DNA from: Atlantibacter subterraneus
GTDB taxonomy: Bacteria > Pseudomonadota > Gammaproteobacteria > Enterobacterales > Enterobacteriaceae
Direction of reading: 5' to 3'
Length of the DNA: 64,000 bases
Assembly: GCF_007570865.1 (NCBI RefSeq)
Contig: NZ_VLPS01000005.1
Location: 124,001 to 188,000, forward strand
Shown: positions 21,044-34,124 of the stretch, one piece after another
Position numbering within the stretch: position 1 is the stretch's first letter
Layout: the number at the start of each line of letters is the position of its first letter
Program-made: the position numbers and the translations under genes
Notes under the pieces: model-generated
Told to the model about the DNA's origin: nothing
Databases searched by the model: none
What the model saw: only the letters and a program-made list of their open reading frames with translations

Positions 21044-21964
21044 TCACTCCGCCAATGCCAGGATACGGACAACTAACTGCGAGAAGCTCAGGCCCGACTG
21101 ACGCGCCGCCATCGGCACCAGGCTGTGGCTGGTCATCCCCGGCGCGGTATTCACTTCCAGTAAATAAAACGCGCCATCGCTATCCAGCATCACATCAACC
21201 CGTCCCCAGCCCCGGCAACCGAGAGTGTTCCAGGCCTCAAGCACCAGCGCGTTCAGTGCGCTTTCACGATCGGCTTCCAGGCCTGACGGGCAGAAATATT
21301 GAGTATCATCAGAGAGATACTTGGCCTCATAATCATAGAAGGTTCCAGCGGGTTGAATACGAATCGACGGTAAAATTTCTTCACCGAGGATCGCCACCGT
21401 GAATTCCGGGCCGCTCAGCCACTTCTCAACCAGCACTTCTTCGTCATGTTCAAATGCTAAAGCCAGCGCCGCATCAAGGTTTTCAGAGGCGTCGACTTTC
21501 GACATGCCCACGCTGGAGCCTTCGCGGCTGGGTTTCACGATTAACGGTAAACCTAATTCCGCAATCGCCTGGCGGGTAGCGTCATCAAGCCCGGCGCTGA
21601 ATGCTTTGCGGGTCAATCCGACCCAGGGAGCAACCGGCAGGCCCGCACCTTTCCAGAGCAATTTGGTGCGCTGCTTGTCCATGGTGATCGCCGAGGCCAT
21701 CACGCCGCTGCCGGTATAGGGCAGATCCATAAACTCCAGCAGCCCCTGTAATGTGCCATCTTCACCGCCCCGGCCATGCAAGGCGATAAAGACTTTATCG
21801 AAGCCTTCTTCTTTAAGGGTGGTAACCGGCGTGTCGCGCGGGTCGACCGCATACGCGTCAACGCCGCCTTCGCGCAGGCCTTTCAGCACCGCAGCGCCGG
21901 ACTGTAAAGAGACGTCACGCTCGGCGGAAAAGCCGCCCAGCAGTACTGCAATTTTCTCAGCCAT
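21044..21964 (-). CDS. ddlB: D-alanine--D-alanine ligase B
   Basis: DdlB makes the D-Ala-D-Ala dipeptide for MurF. ATP-grasp enzyme of 306 residues, the E. coli length, starting [20 protein letters not shown]. Signatures: [30 protein letters not shown] (ATP-binding loop), and the metal-binding end [21 protein letters not shown]. It overlaps the end of murC by 8 nt. In E. coli this gene carries promoters for ftsQAZ; I did not try to place them. Confidence 0.98.
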   Translation of the reverse strand: MAEKIAVLLGGFSAERDVSLQSGAAVLKGLREGGVDAYAVDPRDTPVTTLKEEGFDKVFIALHGRGGEDGTLQGLLEFMDLPYTGSGVMASAITMDKQRTKLLWKGAGLPVAPWVGLTRKAFSAGLDDATRQAIAELGLPLIVKPSREGSSVGMSKVDASENLDAALALAFEHDEEVLVEKWLSGPEFTVAILGEEILPSIRIQPAGTFYDYEAKYLSDDTQYFCPSGLEADRESALNALVLEAWNTLGCRGWGRVDVMLDSDGAFYLLEVNTAPGMTSHSLVPMAARQSGLSFSQLVVRILALAE

Positions 21965-23432
21965 GTTGCTCATCCTCACGCGTTTGCGGCTGCAACTTCA
22001 CCTCAGCCAGGTGGCGAGCAATCTTGCCGATGTTCCCGGCACCCTGCACCAGAATTAAATCATTGCCGGTTAATACCGGAGCCAGCATTTCGGCAACCTG
22101 TTTCGGCTCGGAAATCAGAATCGGGTCGATTTTGCCGCGCCCGCGAATGGTGCGGCACAGCGATCGGCTATCCGCGCCGGGAATGGCCGCTTCGCCTGCG
22201 GAATAAACGTCCAGCATTAATAGCGCGTCGACCTGCGACAGCACGTTGGCAAAATCATCGTATAAGTCACGGGTACGGGTATAACGGTGCGGCTGGAATA
22301 TCATCACCAGATTTTTATCCGGCCAGCCCGCGCGCGCCGCTTTAATGGTGGCGTCCACTTCCGTCGGATGATGACCATAGTCGTCGACCAGCATCGCGGT
22401 GCCCGGCTTCTCGTTCACGGCTGCCAGCGGGAATTCGCCCAGGAAATCAAAACGTCGGCCTGTGCCCTGGAAGTTTTCCAGCGCGCGCAGAATGGCATCG
22501 TCTTCGATGCCCTCTTCAGTCGCCACCGCTACCGCCGCTGCGGCGTTAAGCGCGTTATGGCGTCCCGGCGCATTCAGCGTGACGTGCAGCTCCGGCTTAT
22601 CCTGCCGCACGATAATAAAGTGGCCCTGCGCACCCTTCTGTACGTACTGCTCGACGCGCACGTCGGCATCGTCGCTAAAGCCGTAGGTGGTGGTCTGACG
22701 CCCGACGCGCGGCAGCAGCTCGCGGATCACCGGATCGTCAACACACATTACCGCACGACCATAAAACGGCAGATTATGCAGAAAGTTAATGAAGGTCTGC
22801 TTTAAGTTCTCAAAGTCGCCCTGGTAGGTGTCCATATGGTCGGCTTCGATATTGGTCACGATGGAGACCATCGGCTGCAAATGCAGGAATGATGCGTCGC
22901 TCTCATCCGCTTCAGCAATAAGGTAACGGCTGTGGCCCAGGCGCGCGTGCACACCCGCCGCTTTCACCAGACCGCCGTTGACAAACGTCGGGTCCAGACC
23001 GGCTTCCGCGTAAATGCTGGACACCATCGCCGTCGTCGTTGTTTTACCGTGCGTCCCGGCAATCGCGATGCCGTGACGAAAACGCATTAATTCCGCCAAC
23101 ATTTCCGCGCGGCGGATCACCGGGATACGCGCTTCATGAGCGGCCACGATCTCCGGGTTATCCGCAGAAATCGCGCTGGAAACCACCACCACGCTGGCGT
23201 CGCTGACGTTTTCCGGACGATGGTTGAAATAAATGGTGGCACCTAAAGCCGCCAGTTGCTGGGTCACCGGGTTGGGCGCCAGGTCGGAGCCGCTAATTTG
23301 ATAACCCTCGTTCGCCAGCACTTCGGCAATACCGCCCATGCCAGCACCGCCGATGCCGACAAAATGAATGTGCCGGACGCGACGCATCTCGGGCACGATA
23401 GAACGCAGTTTCGCCAGTTGTTGTGTATTCAT
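21957..23432 (-). CDS. murC: UDP-N-acetylmuramate--L-alanine ligase
   Basis: MurC adds L-Ala to UDP-MurNAc, starting the peptidoglycan stem peptide. 491 residues. A Rossmann-like N-terminus ([17 protein letters not shown]) is followed by the Mur ligase P-loop [11 protein letters not shown] near residue 122, central [10 protein letters not shown] and NIEADHMD, and the C-terminal ligase domain ([11 protein letters not shown]). It follows murG after 71 bp, the largest gap among the mur genes here. Confidence 0.99.
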   Translation of the reverse strand: MNTQQLAKLRSIVPEMRRVRHIHFVGIGGAGMGGIAEVLANEGYQISGSDLAPNPVTQQLAALGATIYFNHRPENVSDASVVVVSSAISADNPEIVAAHEARIPVIRRAEMLAELMRFRHGIAIAGTHGKTTTTAMVSSIYAEAGLDPTFVNGGLVKAAGVHARLGHSRYLIAEADESDASFLHLQPMVSIVTNIEADHMDTYQGDFENLKQTFINFLHNLPFYGRAVMCVDDPVIRELLPRVGRQTTTYGFSDDADVRVEQYVQKGAQGHFIIVRQDKPELHVTLNAPGRHNALNAAAAVAVATEEGIEDDAILRALENFQGTGRRFDFLGEFPLAAVNEKPGTAMLVDDYGHHPTEVDATIKAARAGWPDKNLVMIFQPHRYTRTRDLYDDFANVLSQVDALLMLDVYSAGEAAIPGADSRSLCRTIRGRGKIDPILISEPKQVAEMLAPVLTGNDLILVQGAGNIGKIARHLAEVKLQPQTREDEQHG

Positions 23433-23503
23433 TATTCTAAAGCCTTTGGCATCAACGCCTTAACATCTCAACATCACGCGGATCAAAAAGTTGTCCGCAA
23501 GAA

Positions 23504-24571
23504 TTACGCCTGTGTAACGGCGCGTACTTCATTGGCTACCCGTTCGGTAGCATCCACAATGGCCGCACCGCGCGCCCGCTTTGCCATCGCCAGCAGAGTG
23601 GGACGATCCCATCCCGCCAGCGTTTCGCTCACCGCGTCGACGGTGAATTGTGGCTGTTCGAAAATCTTCGCCGCCCCGGCTTTCTCCAGAGGAAGCGCAT
23701 TCCAGTACTGCTGGCGATCTTTGTGCTGAAAAGGCACAAACAACGCGGGCAGCCCGGCTGCAGCAAGCTCGCTCACGGTTAACGCCCCGGAGCGGCATAC
23801 CACCACGTCGGCCCAGCGATAGGCCGCCGCCATATCATCAATAAATTCTGTCACTTTATGCTGCGGTTGACCGGCTGCGGCGTAAGCCTGCTGTACCTCG
23901 TTCAACGCGCCTTTACCGCACTGGTGCCAGAGCGTGATGCTCTCGCCCAGTCGCCCTGCCACCTGCGGCATGGTTTGGTTAAGGATACGCGCGCCCTGAG
24001 ATCCGCCTACCACTAACACCCTTACCGGGCCTTCACGACCAGCAAGGCGCAGCTCCGGCTCCGGCAGCGCCAGCACGTCGGTGCGTACCGGGTTGCCGAC
24101 CACATCCGCATTCGGGAATGCGCCGGGAAAAGCCTGCATCACTTTGCTGGCGATTTTCGCCAGCCACTTATTGGTCAATCCGGCAATCCCGTTTTGCTCG
24201 TGCAGCACCACCGGAATGCCCAGCGACCAGGCAGCCAGACCGCCAGGCCCGGATACGTAGCCGCCCATGCCCAATACCACGTCCGGCTGATAACGCTTCA
24301 TAATGGCGCGCGCCTGCCGCCAGGCGTTAAAAATACGCATCGGTGCCAGCAGCAGCGCTTTCACGCCTTTACCGCGCAGCCCGGAGATGCGGATAAAATC
24401 GATGTCGATGCCATGACGCGGCACCAGATCCGCTTCCATCCGATCGGCCGTCCCCAACCAACGTACCTGCCAGCCCTGAGCCATTAAATGGTGCGCTACC
24501 GCCAGCCCCGGGAACACATGGCCCCCAGTCCCGCCTGCCATCACCATTAACCGTTTCGTCTGGCCGCTCAT
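23504..24571 (-). CDS. murG: Lipid II synthase (MurG GlcNAc transferase)
   Basis: MurG transfers GlcNAc from UDP-GlcNAc to lipid I at the inner face of the membrane, giving lipid II. 355 residues, GT-B fold of family GT28. G-loops: [28 protein letters not shown] and [13 protein letters not shown]; the UDP-GlcNAc site contains [23 protein letters not shown]. The ATG overlaps the ftsW stop as ATGA. Confidence 0.99.
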   Translation of the reverse strand: MSGQTKRLMVMAGGTGGHVFPGLAVAHHLMAQGWQVRWLGTADRMEADLVPRHGIDIDFIRISGLRGKGVKALLLAPMRIFNAWRQARAIMKRYQPDVVLGMGGYVSGPGGLAAWSLGIPVVLHEQNGIAGLTNKWLAKIASKVMQAFPGAFPNADVVGNPVRTDVLALPEPELRLAGREGPVRVLVVGGSQGARILNQTMPQVAGRLGESITLWHQCGKGALNEVQQAYAAAGQPQHKVTEFIDDMAAAYRWADVVVCRSGALTVSELAAAGLPALFVPFQHKDRQQYWNALPLEKAGAAKIFEQPQFTVDAVSETLAGWDRPTLLAMAKRARGAAIVDATERVANEVRAVTQA

Positions 24572-25812
24572 CGGGCACTCCTTGTAAACGCCTGCGCCTT
24601 TTCCAGACGCGTTTCGTAGTCAATCCGTAACAACAGCATGATCGCGGTCGACATAATAATTAAGCTGGAACCGCCGTAACTGATCAGCGGTAGCGTCAGA
24701 CCTTTGGTCGGCAGCATACCCGCCGCCGCCCCGACGTTAACCAGCGCCTGGAAGCTAAACCAGATGCCGATGGAACACGCCAGGAATCCGGAAAATCGCT
24801 GATCGATCTCCAGCGCGCGGCGGCCAATCGACATGGCGCGAAAAGCGACGAAGAATACCATTAATAGGGCCAGTACTACACCGATATACCCCAGTTCTTC
24901 CCCGATGATCGAGAAGATGAAGTCGGTATGCGCTTCCGGCAGATACTCCAGTTTTTGTACCGAATTGCCTAACCCCTGCCCCCACAGCTCGCCACGGCCA
25001 AACGCCATCAGCGATTGCGTCAGCTGGTAGCCGCTACCGAACGGATCTTCCCACGGGTTCCAGAATGAGGTTACACGCCGGATACGATAAGGCTCCGCGA
25101 GGATCAGCAGCACCACCGCCGAGATCCCCATGCCGATAATGGCGATAAACTGCCACAGCTTAGCCCCCGCCAGGAACAGCATGGCCAGGGTAGTAACAAA
25201 CAGCACCACCACCGTACCGAGGTCAGGCTGGGCCAGCAGCAGCACCGCCATCACCAGGATCACGCCCATCGGTTTTAAGAATCCGCGCAGGTTGTTTCGG
25301 ACTTCATCAACCTTACGCACCAGGTAGTTGGACAGATAACAAAACAGCGACAGCTTGGAAAACTCTGCTGGCTGGATACGCAGCGGGCCGAGGGCGATCC
25401 AGCGCGACGCACCGTTAACCGAGCTACCCACCACCAGTACAATCAGCAGCATCACAATAGACGCGATAAGCAGCGCGGCGCTGTAGCGCTGCCAGACTTC
25501 CATCGGCATCCGCAGTGTGACCATCGCCAGCATAAATGCCAGGAAGATATAGATCGCGTCACGCTTGGCGAACAGGAACGGATCGTCCGCCAGCCTTTGC
25601 CCCACGGGCATTGACGCCGAGGTCACCATAATAAAGCCCACCGCCGCCAGGCCCAGCGTCAGCCACAGCAGCGTGCGGTCATACATCACGAGGCTATTGG
25701 CGTCTTTATCTCTGGACCCCATTACCCAGCCTTTCAGCGCCACAAACAGCCAGGCCAGGATACCGAATCCCGGGAAGCGTGGAACGCGCAGGCGAGGAAG
25801 AGACAACCGCAT
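24568..25812 (-). CDS. ftsW: FtsW, SEDS peptidoglycan glycosyltransferase of the divisome
   Basis: FtsW polymerises septal peptidoglycan together with FtsI. 414 residues, the E. coli length, with about ten membrane segments. SEDS motifs: [13 protein letters not shown], the extracellular loop [19 protein letters not shown] with the catalytic-site region near residue 300, and [17 protein letters not shown] near residue 370. It sits between murD and murG with overlapping start and stop codons. Confidence 0.99.
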   Translation of the reverse strand: MRLSLPRLRVPRFPGFGILAWLFVALKGWVMGSRDKDANSLVMYDRTLLWLTLGLAAVGFIMVTSASMPVGQRLADDPFLFAKRDAIYIFLAFMLAMVTLRMPMEVWQRYSAALLIASIVMLLIVLVVGSSVNGASRWIALGPLRIQPAEFSKLSLFCYLSNYLVRKVDEVRNNLRGFLKPMGVILVMAVLLLAQPDLGTVVVLFVTTLAMLFLAGAKLWQFIAIIGMGISAVVLLILAEPYRIRRVTSFWNPWEDPFGSGYQLTQSLMAFGRGELWGQGLGNSVQKLEYLPEAHTDFIFSIIGEELGYIGVVLALLMVFFVAFRAMSIGRRALEIDQRFSGFLACSIGIWFSFQALVNVGAAAGMLPTKGLTLPLISYGGSSLIIMSTAIMLLLRIDYETRLEKAQAFTRSAR

Positions 25813-27128
25813 CAGCCTAGCTCCTTCGCGAGGCGGGTAAACACATCGCCGCGTTGCTCAAAGTTTTTAAACTGGTCGAGGCTGGCGCAGGCAGGCGACA
25901 GCAGCACCATATCCCCCGGCTGAACTTTGCTGGCGATAATACGCATGGCGTCTTCCATAGTGTTGGTTTGCTCGGCCACTTCCGGACGCAGCGCCGCCAG
26001 TTCCGCGCCGTCACGGCCAAAGCAGTAAAGACGAATACGATCGCCCTGCAGATAGCGGTTGAGCGGAGAAAAGTCAGCGGATTTACCGTCGCCGCCCAGC
26101 AGCAGATGCAGGGTGCCGTCGATATGCAAACCATTGAGCGCCGCTTCGGTGCTGCCGACGTTGGTGGCTTTGGAGTCATTGATCCAACGCACGCCGTTAT
26201 GGTCGTAAGCCAGTTGAAAACGGTGCGCCAGGCCGGTAAAGGTGGTTAACGCTTTCAGGCTGCTGGAGCGCGGTAGGCCAACGGCATCCGCCAGCGCCAG
26301 CGCCGCCAGGGCGTTGGTATAGTTGTGGCGACCAACGATTTTCATCTCTTTGGCGTTAAGGATCTTCTCGCCTTTCACCCGCAACCAGGTGTCGCCCTGC
26401 TGGTGGTTGAGATGGTAATCCCCCACGTCGATGCCGAAGCTCACGCAGCGCGCGTCCGCCCCGCGCACCGGCATGGTCAGCGCATCGTCGGCGTTCACCA
26501 CGCAGACGTCGGCATTTTCATAAATCTTGAGTTTTGCAGCACGATATTGCTGAAGGCCAAAGGGATAGCGATCCATATGATCTTCGGTCACGTTCAGCAC
26601 CGTGGCGGCTTTGGCACGCAGGCTGTACGTCGTTTCCAGCTGGAAACTGGAGAGCTCGAGCACATACAGCTCTTTTTCCGCATCCAGCAGCATTAGCGCT
26701 GGCAGGCCGATATTGCCGCCTACCCCGACGCTAACGCCCGCCGCTTTTGCCATTTCGCCCACCAGGGTGGTGACGGTACTTTTGCCATTTGAACCGGTGA
26801 TGGCAACAATGGGAGCCTGCGCTTCACGGCAGAACAGTTCGATATCGCCAATGATCTCTACGCCTGCGTCCGCGGCGGCACTGAGTGACGGATGCGCCAG
26901 CGCCATACCTGGGCTGGCGATAATCAGATCCGCATTCAGCAGCCACTCGTCGTTCAGCGAGCCCAGATGACGCTCAACGGTTTCAGGAAGATTATCAAGG
27001 CCCGGCGGCGCCTGGCGGGTATCCATCACGCGCGGCGTCACGCCGCGCGCCAGGAAAAAGTCCACGCAGGAAAGCCCGGTTAATCCGAGACCAATGATGA
27101 CGACTTTCTTACCCTGATAATCTGCCAT
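25812..27128 (-). CDS. murD: UDP-N-acetylmuramoylalanine--D-glutamate ligase
   Basis: MurD adds D-Glu to UDP-MurNAc-L-Ala. 438 residues, the E. coli length. N-terminal dinucleotide-like fold ([19 protein letters not shown]), P-loop [11 protein letters not shown] near 112, [10 protein letters not shown] and [15 protein letters not shown] (C-terminal domain). Its stop overlaps the ftsW start by 1 nt, and mraY ends 2 nt before its start. Confidence 0.99.
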   Translation of the reverse strand: MADYQGKKVVIIGLGLTGLSCVDFFLARGVTPRVMDTRQAPPGLDNLPETVERHLGSLNDEWLLNADLIIASPGMALAHPSLSAAADAGVEIIGDIELFCREAQAPIVAITGSNGKSTVTTLVGEMAKAAGVSVGVGGNIGLPALMLLDAEKELYVLELSSFQLETTYSLRAKAATVLNVTEDHMDRYPFGLQQYRAAKLKIYENADVCVVNADDALTMPVRGADARCVSFGIDVGDYHLNHQQGDTWLRVKGEKILNAKEMKIVGRHNYTNALAALALADAVGLPRSSSLKALTTFTGLAHRFQLAYDHNGVRWINDSKATNVGSTEAALNGLHIDGTLHLLLGGDGKSADFSPLNRYLQGDRIRLYCFGRDGAELAALRPEVAEQTNTMEDAMRIIASKVQPGDMVLLSPACASLDQFKNFEQRGDVFTRLAKELG

Positions 27129-27130
27129 GA

Positions 27131-28213
27131 TTAACGTACCTTCAGCGTCGCCAGGCCAATCAGCACCAGCATCAGCGAAATAATCCAGAAGCGCACAATT
27201 ACGCGCGGCTCCGGCCAGCCTTTCAGTTCATAGTGATGGTGAATCGGGGCCATGCGGAAAATACGTTGTCCGCGCAGCTTGAACGATCCGACCTGCAGGA
27301 TCACTGACAGGGTCTCCACGACAAACACACCGCCCATGATCACCAGCAAGAACTCCTGGCGCAGCAGTACCGCGATAATGCCCAGCGCGCCGCCCAGCGC
27401 CAGAGAACCGACGTCGCCCATAAAGACCTGCGCCGGATAGGTGTTGAACCACAGGAAGCCGAGCCCCGCGCCGACAATCGCCGTACAGACAATCACCAGT
27501 TCACCAGCATGCCGTAAATAAGGAATGTGCAGATAGCTGGCGAAGTTCATGTTGCCGGTCGCCCAGGCCACCAGCGCAAAACCCGCTGCCACAAACACGG
27601 TGGGCATAATCGCCAGGCCATCCAGGCCATCGGTCAGGTTGACCGCGTTGCCGGTGCCGACAATCACGAAATAGGCCAGAATCACGTAGAAGATGCCCAA
27701 CTGCGGCATTACGTCTTTAAAGAACGGCACCACCAGTTCGGTCGCTGGCGTGTCTTTGCCCGCCATATACAGGGCAAACGCCACGGTCAGGGCGATCACT
27801 GACATCCAGAAATATTTCCAGCGGGCGATCAGGCCCTTGGTATCTTTACGCACCACTTTGCGGTAATCATCCACAAAGCCGACCGCACCATAGCCCACCA
27901 GCACAAACAGCACGCACCAGACGTAAGGGTTGGAAGGATAAGCCCACAGCAGCACCGAAACCACGATGGAGGTCAGGATCATAATCCCGCCCATGGTCGG
28001 GGTGCCGCGCTTGCTGAAGTGCGACTCCGGGCCGTCGTTACGCACGACCTGGCCGAAGGACAATTTTTGCAGGTGCGCAATCATGCGCGGCCCCATCCAT
28101 AAAGAGATAAACAGAGCGGTCAGCAGGCTGACAATGGCGCGAAACGTCAGATAGGAAAAGACGTTAAAGCCGGAATAATATTTGACCAAATGCTCGGCCA
28201 GCCAAACTAACAT
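27131..28213 (-). CDS. mraY: Phospho-MurNAc-pentapeptide translocase (lipid I synthase)
   Basis: MraY links phospho-MurNAc-pentapeptide to undecaprenyl phosphate to form lipid I. 360 residues, ten membrane segments. Conserved cytoplasmic motifs: [25 protein letters not shown] (catalytic Asp region), [19 protein letters not shown], and the HHHYE-containing loop ([14 protein letters not shown]) near residue 325. Overlaps the end of murF by 7 nt. Confidence 0.99.
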   Translation of the reverse strand: MLVWLAEHLVKYYSGFNVFSYLTFRAIVSLLTALFISLWMGPRMIAHLQKLSFGQVVRNDGPESHFSKRGTPTMGGIMILTSIVVSVLLWAYPSNPYVWCVLFVLVGYGAVGFVDDYRKVVRKDTKGLIARWKYFWMSVIALTVAFALYMAGKDTPATELVVPFFKDVMPQLGIFYVILAYFVIVGTGNAVNLTDGLDGLAIMPTVFVAAGFALVAWATGNMNFASYLHIPYLRHAGELVIVCTAIVGAGLGFLWFNTYPAQVFMGDVGSLALGGALGIIAVLLRQEFLLVIMGGVFVVETLSVILQVGSFKLRGQRIFRMAPIHHHYELKGWPEPRVIVRFWIISLMLVLIGLATLKVR

Positions 28214-29565
28214 GTCGCGTTCTCCTGTAATGCGCGAACCACCTCTTCCATGGCAGAGCTGCGTGAACCCTTCACTAAAATCGTCATAATGGTATGTTCC
28301 GCGCGTAGCGCCCTGAGGCGTTCGATCACGGCTTTTTTATCCTGGTAATGTTCGCCTACACCGCTGGCCTGGCTCAGAATTTCGCTGGCTTTGCCGACGC
28401 TTAACACTTTGTCGATATTCGCGGCTTTCGCCGCTTCGCCCACTTCGCGATGGCAGGCATCGGACTCTGCGCCCAACTCCGCCATATCGCCCACCACCAT
28501 CACCCGGTAGCCCGGCATTTCGCTCAGCACCTGCGCAGCGGCGGTCATTGAGCCAACGTTGGCGTTATAGCTGTCATCCAGCAGCAGCTGATTTTCTGCC
28601 AGCTGGACCGGGAACAGGCGGCCCGGCACGGCTTTTAATTTCGCCAGTCCGGCTTTGATAGCGTCATGGCTTGCGCCCACCGCCGTCGCCAGCGCGCTCG
28701 CCGCAAGGGCATTAGCGATATTGTGGCGTCCCGGCAGGGGCAGCAGTACATCCACATCACCGGTCGAGGTGACGATGGTCAACTCGGTGCCGTGGCTGGT
28801 GATATGAATATTGGTGGCGCTGAAATCGCTTCCGGCGGCGTTCGGTGAAAAACGCCATACTTTGCGATCGCCGATAACCGCCTGCCAGTTAAGCCAGTCA
28901 TTGTTATCGGCGTTCAGGATTGCGATGCCATCGCTGGTCAGGCCGGAGAAAATCTCCCCTTTCGCTTTGGCTACGCCCGCCAGCGAACCAAATCCTTCCA
29001 GATGCGCGGCGGCGAGGTTATTCACCAGCGCGGCTTCCGGACGAGTCAGCCCAACGGTCCAGGCGATCTCGCCCTGGTGGTTAGCGCCCAGTTCAATCAC
29101 CGCGTACTGATGCTCCGGCGTCAGACGCAGCAATGTCATCGGCACGCCAATGTCATTATTTAGATTGCCTGCGGTAAAAAGCGTGTTGCCGCATTCGCTG
29201 AGGATCGCCGCCGTCATCTCTTTGACGGAGGTTTTGCCGGAGGAGCCAGTTAACGCCACAATGCGCGCCGGAACCTGCGAACGCACCCACGCCGCCAGTT
29301 CGCCGAAAGCAAGGCGCGTGTCGTTAACGATAATCTGCGGCAGCGCCGCATCGACCGGTCGGCTGACCAGCAACGCGCCTGCCCCGCCCTGCTGGGCGGT
29401 TTGCGCGAAGTCATGGGCGTCGAAGCGCTCGCCTTTGAGCGCCACAAACAGGCAGCCCGGCGTCAGTTTGCGGGTATCGGTGGTGACCGCGTCGATAACG
29501 CGATCGTCACCGCGCAACTCGCCGCCCAGCAGCGTGGCGAGTTGTTTTAGAGAAACCGGGATCAT
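28207..29565 (-). CDS. murF: UDP-MurNAc-tripeptide--D-Ala-D-Ala ligase
   Basis: MurF adds D-Ala-D-Ala to complete the pentapeptide. 452 residues, the E. coli length. Motifs: P-loop [11 protein letters not shown] near 107, [14 protein letters not shown], the region NADNNDW, and C-terminal [15 protein letters not shown]. Overlaps the end of murE by 4 nt, which suggests coupled translation. Confidence 0.99.
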   Translation of the reverse strand: MIPVSLKQLATLLGGELRGDDRVIDAVTTDTRKLTPGCLFVALKGERFDAHDFAQTAQQGGAGALLVSRPVDAALPQIIVNDTRLAFGELAAWVRSQVPARIVALTGSSGKTSVKEMTAAILSECGNTLFTAGNLNNDIGVPMTLLRLTPEHQYAVIELGANHQGEIAWTVGLTRPEAALVNNLAAAHLEGFGSLAGVAKAKGEIFSGLTSDGIAILNADNNDWLNWQAVIGDRKVWRFSPNAAGSDFSATNIHITSHGTELTIVTSTGDVDVLLPLPGRHNIANALAASALATAVGASHDAIKAGLAKLKAVPGRLFPVQLAENQLLLDDSYNANVGSMTAAAQVLSEMPGYRVMVVGDMAELGAESDACHREVGEAAKAANIDKVLSVGKASEILSQASGVGEHYQDKKAVIERLRALRAEHTIMTILVKGSRSSAMEEVVRALQENATC

Positions 29566-31049
29566 GCCACCACTCCCAACAGACGCGCGGCGGTCACACG
29601 ATCCGAATAGTCCAGACGACGAGCGCCGACGATTTGATAATCTTCATGGCCTTTACCGGCAATCAGCACCACGTCGTTTTCTTTAGCCTGCATAATCGCA
29701 TTGGTCACCGCTTCGGCGCGTCCTTCAACAGCGCGCGCGCGGCCCGCATCCAGCATGCCCGCCAGAATATCGGTGATGATCGCTTTGGGATCTTCGGTAC
29801 GCGGGTTGTCATCGGTGACCACAACCACATCGGCGAACTGCTCGGCGATAGCACCCATCAGCGGGCGTTTGCCTTTATCGCGATCGCCGCCGCAGCCGAA
29901 GACGCACCACAGTTTACCGGCGCAGTGCAAGCGCGCGGCCTGCAACGCTTTTTCCAGCGCATCAGGAGTATGGGCGTAATCCACGACCACGGTAGGCTTG
30001 TTCGGCGCGCTGAATACTTCCATTCGGCCACACACCGGTTGCAGACGGGACGCGGTTTCCAGCAGTGCCGGAAGCGGATAATCCAGCGCCAGCAGCGTGC
30101 CCAGCGCCAGCAACAGGTTGCTGACGTTGAATGCGCCCATCAGGCGGCTTTCGATTTCGCCGTTGCCCCAGGAGGAGTCAAAGCGGATCGTCGCGCCGCT
30201 GTCGTGATAACGCACCTCGCTGGCTTTCAGCCAGCGGCCACGGCAGGCCGGGTTGATATTGTCTTCCATCGAGACCGCAACGGCGTCCGGCAATTTTGCC
30301 AGCCAGCGGCGGCCCACGTCATCATCGGCATTGATGATCGACTGGCCGTAGTGATGCGAAGAGAACAGCAGCCATTTTGCGGCTTCGTAACTCTCCATAT
30401 CGCCGTGATAATCCAGATGGTCGCGGCTTAAATTGGTAAACACCGAGGCCGCGAATTTCAGCGCGGCGACGCGGTGCTGCACCAGACCGTGGGAGGAGAC
30501 TTCCATGGCGGCGAAGGTCGCGCCCTGGTCCGCCAGGCCGCCCAACACTTGTTGCACATCCACCGCAGAACCGGTGGTGTTTTCCGTCGGGCTGACTTTA
30601 CCCAACAGGCCATTGCCCACGGTGCCCATCACGGCGCTGGTTTCGCCCAGCAGTTGGCTCCACTGCGCCAGTAATTGCGTAGTGGTGGTTTTACCGTTGG
30701 TGCCCGTCACGCCGACCAGCCGCAGTTGCTGGCTCGGCTCATGATAAAAACGCCCCGCCAGCGCGGATAACCGTTCATTTAACTGTTCGAGAAAGATAAC
30801 CGGAACGCCGTGAATTTCACGGACTTCACCGTCAGTGGCTTCGCCTTTCGCTTCCGCCACAATGGCAGCTACACCTTGCGCTATCGCCTGCGGGATAAAC
30901 CGACGCCCGTCCGCCTGATGACCGACCACGGCTACAAAAAGATCGCCTGCGGCAGCCACACGGCTGTCGAGCGTCATTTCTCGTAGCGCGCGCGCGGGTA
31001 AACCCGTTACCCACGGCGCAAGTAGGTCGCGCAAATTACGATCTGCCAC
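29562..31049 (-). CDS. murE: UDP-MurNAc-L-Ala-D-Glu--meso-diaminopimelate ligase
   Basis: MurE adds the third stem-peptide residue. The DNPR motif in [11 protein letters not shown] selects meso-diaminopimelate rather than lysine, consistent with a Gram-negative wall. 495 residues, the E. coli length. P-loop [11 protein letters not shown] near 114, THGLVQHR-type segment [10 protein letters not shown], and [15 protein letters not shown]. The start lies 14 nt inside the 3' end of ftsI. Confidence 0.99.
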   Translation of the reverse strand: MADRNLRDLLAPWVTGLPARALREMTLDSRVAAAGDLFVAVVGHQADGRRFIPQAIAQGVAAIVAEAKGEATDGEVREIHGVPVIFLEQLNERLSALAGRFYHEPSQQLRLVGVTGTNGKTTTTQLLAQWSQLLGETSAVMGTVGNGLLGKVSPTENTTGSAVDVQQVLGGLADQGATFAAMEVSSHGLVQHRVAALKFAASVFTNLSRDHLDYHGDMESYEAAKWLLFSSHHYGQSIINADDDVGRRWLAKLPDAVAVSMEDNINPACRGRWLKASEVRYHDSGATIRFDSSWGNGEIESRLMGAFNVSNLLLALGTLLALDYPLPALLETASRLQPVCGRMEVFSAPNKPTVVVDYAHTPDALEKALQAARLHCAGKLWCVFGCGGDRDKGKRPLMGAIAEQFADVVVVTDDNPRTEDPKAIITDILAGMLDAGRARAVEGRAEAVTNAIMQAKENDVVLIAGKGHEDYQIVGARRLDYSDRVTAARLLGVVA

Positions 31050-32802
31050 CTGTTCCCTCTGCTTGATTGATTACAAATTCACTTTTTTCGCCCGTCGCCA
31101 GGGCATCTGGTTCGATATTCATGGTGCGTAATACGCCGCCCATAATGGCTCCGAACACCGGTGCAGATACGGCACCACCGTAATATTTACCTGCCTGCGG
31201 GTCGTTGATGACCACCACCAGCGCAAAGCGCGGATGGCTCGCCGGTGCAACGCCCGCGGTGTAAGCAATGTATTTATTGATATAGCGCCCGTCCGGGCCA
31301 ACCTTTTTCGCCGTACCGGTCTTGATGGCGATGCGGTAACCCTTGATCGCCGCTTTCACGCCGCCGCCGCCGGGCAGCGCCACGCTTTCCATCATATGCA
31401 CCACGGTACGCACTACGGATTCATTGAAGATGCGCTCGCCGGGAACCGGCGGGTCGACTTTGGTGATCGATAGCGGGCGGTAAATGCCGTAGCTGCCAAT
31501 CGTTGCGTAGACTCGCGCTAACTGTAACGGCGTTACCATTAGCCCGTAGCCGAAAGAGAAGGTGGCCCTCTCTATGTCAGACCACCGTTGTTTTTGAGGA
31601 TATAAGCCACTGCGTTCTCCGACCAACCCCAAATTGGTCGCTTTACCCAGTCCAAAACGTGAGTAAGTATCTACTAACGCTGAGGACGGCATCGCTAACG
31701 CCAGCTTTGAAACACCGACGTTACTCGACTTCTGTAACACCCCAGTCAGGGTTAATTCGCTATAGCGCGCCACGTCTTTGATCTCATGACCATTAATGCG
31801 GTACGGCACAGTATTCAGTACGGTATTTTCATTGACCACGCCGCGCTGCAAGGCCGTCATCACCACCATTGGCTTCACCGTTGAACCCGGTTCGAAGACG
31901 TCAGTGATGGTGCGGTTACGCATAATGTCTTTCGGCGTGCCCGAGATGTTATTCGGGTTATAGGAGGGGCTGTTGGCCATGGCCAGCACTTCGCCGGTGT
32001 TCACATCCACCAGCACGGCGCTGCCGGATTCGGCTTTGTTAAACGCCACGGCGTTGTTCAGTTCGCGGTAGACCAGCGCCTGTAAGCGCTCATCAATACT
32101 TAATGCCAGGTTGTGCGCCGCCTGGCTGTCGGTAGAAGAGATGTCTTCAATCACGCGGCCATAGCGGTCTTTACGCACAATACGCTCGCCAGGCTGGCCG
32201 GTTAGCCATTTATCGAAGCTTTTTTCGACGCCTTCAATCCCCTGGCTATCCACGTTTGTAAAGCCAATGAGGTGAGCGGTCACTTCGCCCGACGGGTAAT
32301 AACGACGAGATTCATCGCGCAGATGAATGCCCGGCAGTTTGAGCTTTTTGATGTAATCGCCGATGTCCGGGTTAACCTGGCGGGCAAGATAAATAAAGCG
32401 CCCTTTCGGGTTGGCGTTAATTCGCGATGCCAGTTGATCCAGCGGCAGCTTCAGAGCATCGGAGAGGGCTTTCCAGCGGTTATCGAGCGTAATGCCGCCC
32501 GCGTCGTGCAGCTCTTTGGGATCGGCCCATACCGCCCTGACCGGCACGCTGACCGCCAGCGGTCGGCCGGACCGGTCGGTAATCAGGCCGCGCGACGTCG
32601 CCACTTCCTGAACGCGCAGTGAGCGCATGTCGCCCTGGCGCACCAGCATATCGGGCGCAATAATTTGCAGCCAGGCCACGCGCGCCAGCAGGAAAGAGAG
32701 CGCCAGCAAGATACACCCGCAGAGCAACGCAAAACGCCAACCTATAAAGTTGGCCTGTTCTTCCTGGCGTTTCGGTTTAAGCGTTTTTGCCGCTGCTCTC
32801 AT
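31036..32802 (-). CDS. ftsI: FtsI (PBP3), septal peptidoglycan transpeptidase
   Basis: FtsI cross-links septal peptidoglycan and is the target of cephalexin and aztreonam. 588 residues, the E. coli length. A short cytoplasmic tail precedes one membrane helix (residues about 23-43). The penicillin-binding motifs are S307-TVK310, S359-S-N361 and KTGTAKK near 494. The region around residue 333 reads [13 protein letters not shown] with no inserted residues of the kind reported in beta-lactam-tolerant strains. It follows ftsL after 15 bp and overlaps murE. Confidence 0.99.
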   Translation of the reverse strand: MRAAAKTLKPKRQEEQANFIGWRFALLCGCILLALSFLLARVAWLQIIAPDMLVRQGDMRSLRVQEVATSRGLITDRSGRPLAVSVPVRAVWADPKELHDAGGITLDNRWKALSDALKLPLDQLASRINANPKGRFIYLARQVNPDIGDYIKKLKLPGIHLRDESRRYYPSGEVTAHLIGFTNVDSQGIEGVEKSFDKWLTGQPGERIVRKDRYGRVIEDISSTDSQAAHNLALSIDERLQALVYRELNNAVAFNKAESGSAVLVDVNTGEVLAMANSPSYNPNNISGTPKDIMRNRTITDVFEPGSTVKPMVVMTALQRGVVNENTVLNTVPYRINGHEIKDVARYSELTLTGVLQKSSNVGVSKLALAMPSSALVDTYSRFGLGKATNLGLVGERSGLYPQKQRWSDIERATFSFGYGLMVTPLQLARVYATIGSYGIYRPLSITKVDPPVPGERIFNESVVRTVVHMMESVALPGGGGVKAAIKGYRIAIKTGTAKKVGPDGRYINKYIAYTAGVAPASHPRFALVVVINDPQAGKYYGGAVSAPVFGAIMGGVLRTMNIEPDALATGEKSEFVINQAEGTGGRS

Positions 32803-32817
32803 GCCTGTTGTAAATCC

Positions 32818-33183
32818 TTATTTCTGAACCACGATATTTTCCTGGGATGGATCGACATGCTGCAATTGCAGCTTTTCAGTGGCGATCCGCTCAACCCGGC
32901 TGTGGTCGCCGAGCGCGTTTTCTTCAAGGATCAGGTTGCGCCATTCGATATCCAGCGCGTCCCGCTCCAGCACCAGTTGCTCACGTTGCGCCGTCAGAAG
33001 ACGGGTATGGTGAGCGGTGGTCACCACAAAAATCGCAGTGACGATAATCATAATGAACAGGCAGAGTGGCAGTTTCCCGTGTCGCAACAGATCGCTGCCG
33101 ATCACGCCAGGCAAGGCATGGCGCTCGTTGCTTCCTAACGATCCGGTAACTTTGCTGAGGGTTTCCGTCACTCTGCCGATCAT
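32818..33183 (-). CDS. ftsL: FtsL, divisome membrane protein
   Basis: 121 residues, the E. coli length. A cytoplasmic N-terminus is followed by one membrane helix ([21 protein letters not shown], about residues 36-56) and a periplasmic leucine-zipper-like coiled coil ([21 protein letters not shown]). FtsL joins FtsB and FtsQ and activates FtsWI. It overlaps rsmH by 4 nt. Confidence 0.97.
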   Translation of the reverse strand: MIGRVTETLSKVTGSLGSNERHALPGVIGSDLLRHGKLPLCLFIMIIVTAIFVVTTAHHTRLLTAQREQLVLERDALDIEWRNLILEENALGDHSRVERIATEKLQLQHVDPSQENIVVQK

Positions 33184-34121
33184 GCGTTCGTCCTTTCTGC
33201 TATACGCAGCACTGAACTACGGGCACGTGGATTTTCCGCCACTTCTTCTTCGCCCGGCATCAACTTGCCTAATGCTCGTAAATAACGACCGCCCAGTTTA
33301 CTGAGTTGCGCTTCCGTCATCGGGATCCCTGCGGGTACCTGGGGGCCACGGCTCTGCTCGCGCATAAAGCGTTTAACCAGCCGGTCCTCCAGCGAGTGGA
33401 AACTGATAACAGAAAGGCGCCCTCCCGGAGCCAGTACGTCAAGCGAGCCTTTTAGCGCCAGCTCGATCTCCTCGAGTTCACTGTTCACCCAAATACGTAC
33501 CGCCTGAAACGTGCGGGTCGCCGGGTGCTTAAATTTGTCTTTTACCGGGGTCGCTGCGGCCACCACCTCGGCTAATTCTTTGGTGCGAGTCATCGGCTGT
33601 TCGCGGTTGCGCTCAACGATGGCGCGTGCGATGCGTTTCGCAAAACGCTCTTCGCCGTAGGCTTTCAGCACCCAGGTGATGTCGCTCTCTTCTGCCGAAA
33701 GTAGCCACTCGGCGGCGGATTGCCCGCGAGTCGGGTCCATCCGCATGTCCAGCGGCCCGTCGCGCATAAAGGAGAAACCGCGCTCTGCGTCGTCAAGCTG
33801 CGGTGAAGAAACGCCAAGATCGAGAAGGATACCGTCGATCTTCCCCTGAAGATCGCGTTCACGCGCGTAGTCCGCCAACGCAGAAAACGGACCATGCACA
33901 ATAGAAAAGCGCGGATCGTCGATCGCGCTTGCAGCTTCAATAGCCTGAGGATCGCGATCGATCGCGATCAGCCTGCCTTCCGGCCCAAGCTGAGACAAAA
34001 TCAAACGCGAGTGACCACCACGACCAAATGTGCCATCGATGTAGATGCCATCAGGACGAATATTCAGGCCATTAACGGCCTCGTCGAGCAGCACCGTTTT
34101 ATGTTTATAATTTTCCATCAT
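33180..34121 (-). CDS. rsmH: 16S rRNA m4C1402 methyltransferase
   Basis: RsmH (MraW) methylates N4 of C1402 in the ribosomal P site. 313 residues, the E. coli length, starting [16 protein letters not shown]. Motifs: [14 protein letters not shown] (SAM loop), [28 protein letters not shown] and [14 protein letters not shown]. Second gene of the dcw cluster, 3 nt after mraZ. Confidence 0.99.
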   Translation of the reverse strand: MMENYKHKTVLLDEAVNGLNIRPDGIYIDGTFGRGGHSRLILSQLGPEGRLIAIDRDPQAIEAASAIDDPRFSIVHGPFSALADYARERDLQGKIDGILLDLGVSSPQLDDAERGFSFMRDGPLDMRMDPTRGQSAAEWLLSAEESDITWVLKAYGEERFAKRIARAIVERNREQPMTRTKELAEVVAAATPVKDKFKHPATRTFQAVRIWVNSELEEIELALKGSLDVLAPGGRLSVISFHSLEDRLVKRFMREQSRGPQVPAGIPMTEAQLSKLGGRYLRALGKLMPGEEEVAENPRARSSVLRIAERTNA

Positions 34122-34124
34122 TTT

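Noticed and set aside
31036-32802. Possible PBP3 insertion linked to beta-lactam tolerance
   Set aside because: The length is exactly that of E. coli and the loop near residue 333 has no extra residues.
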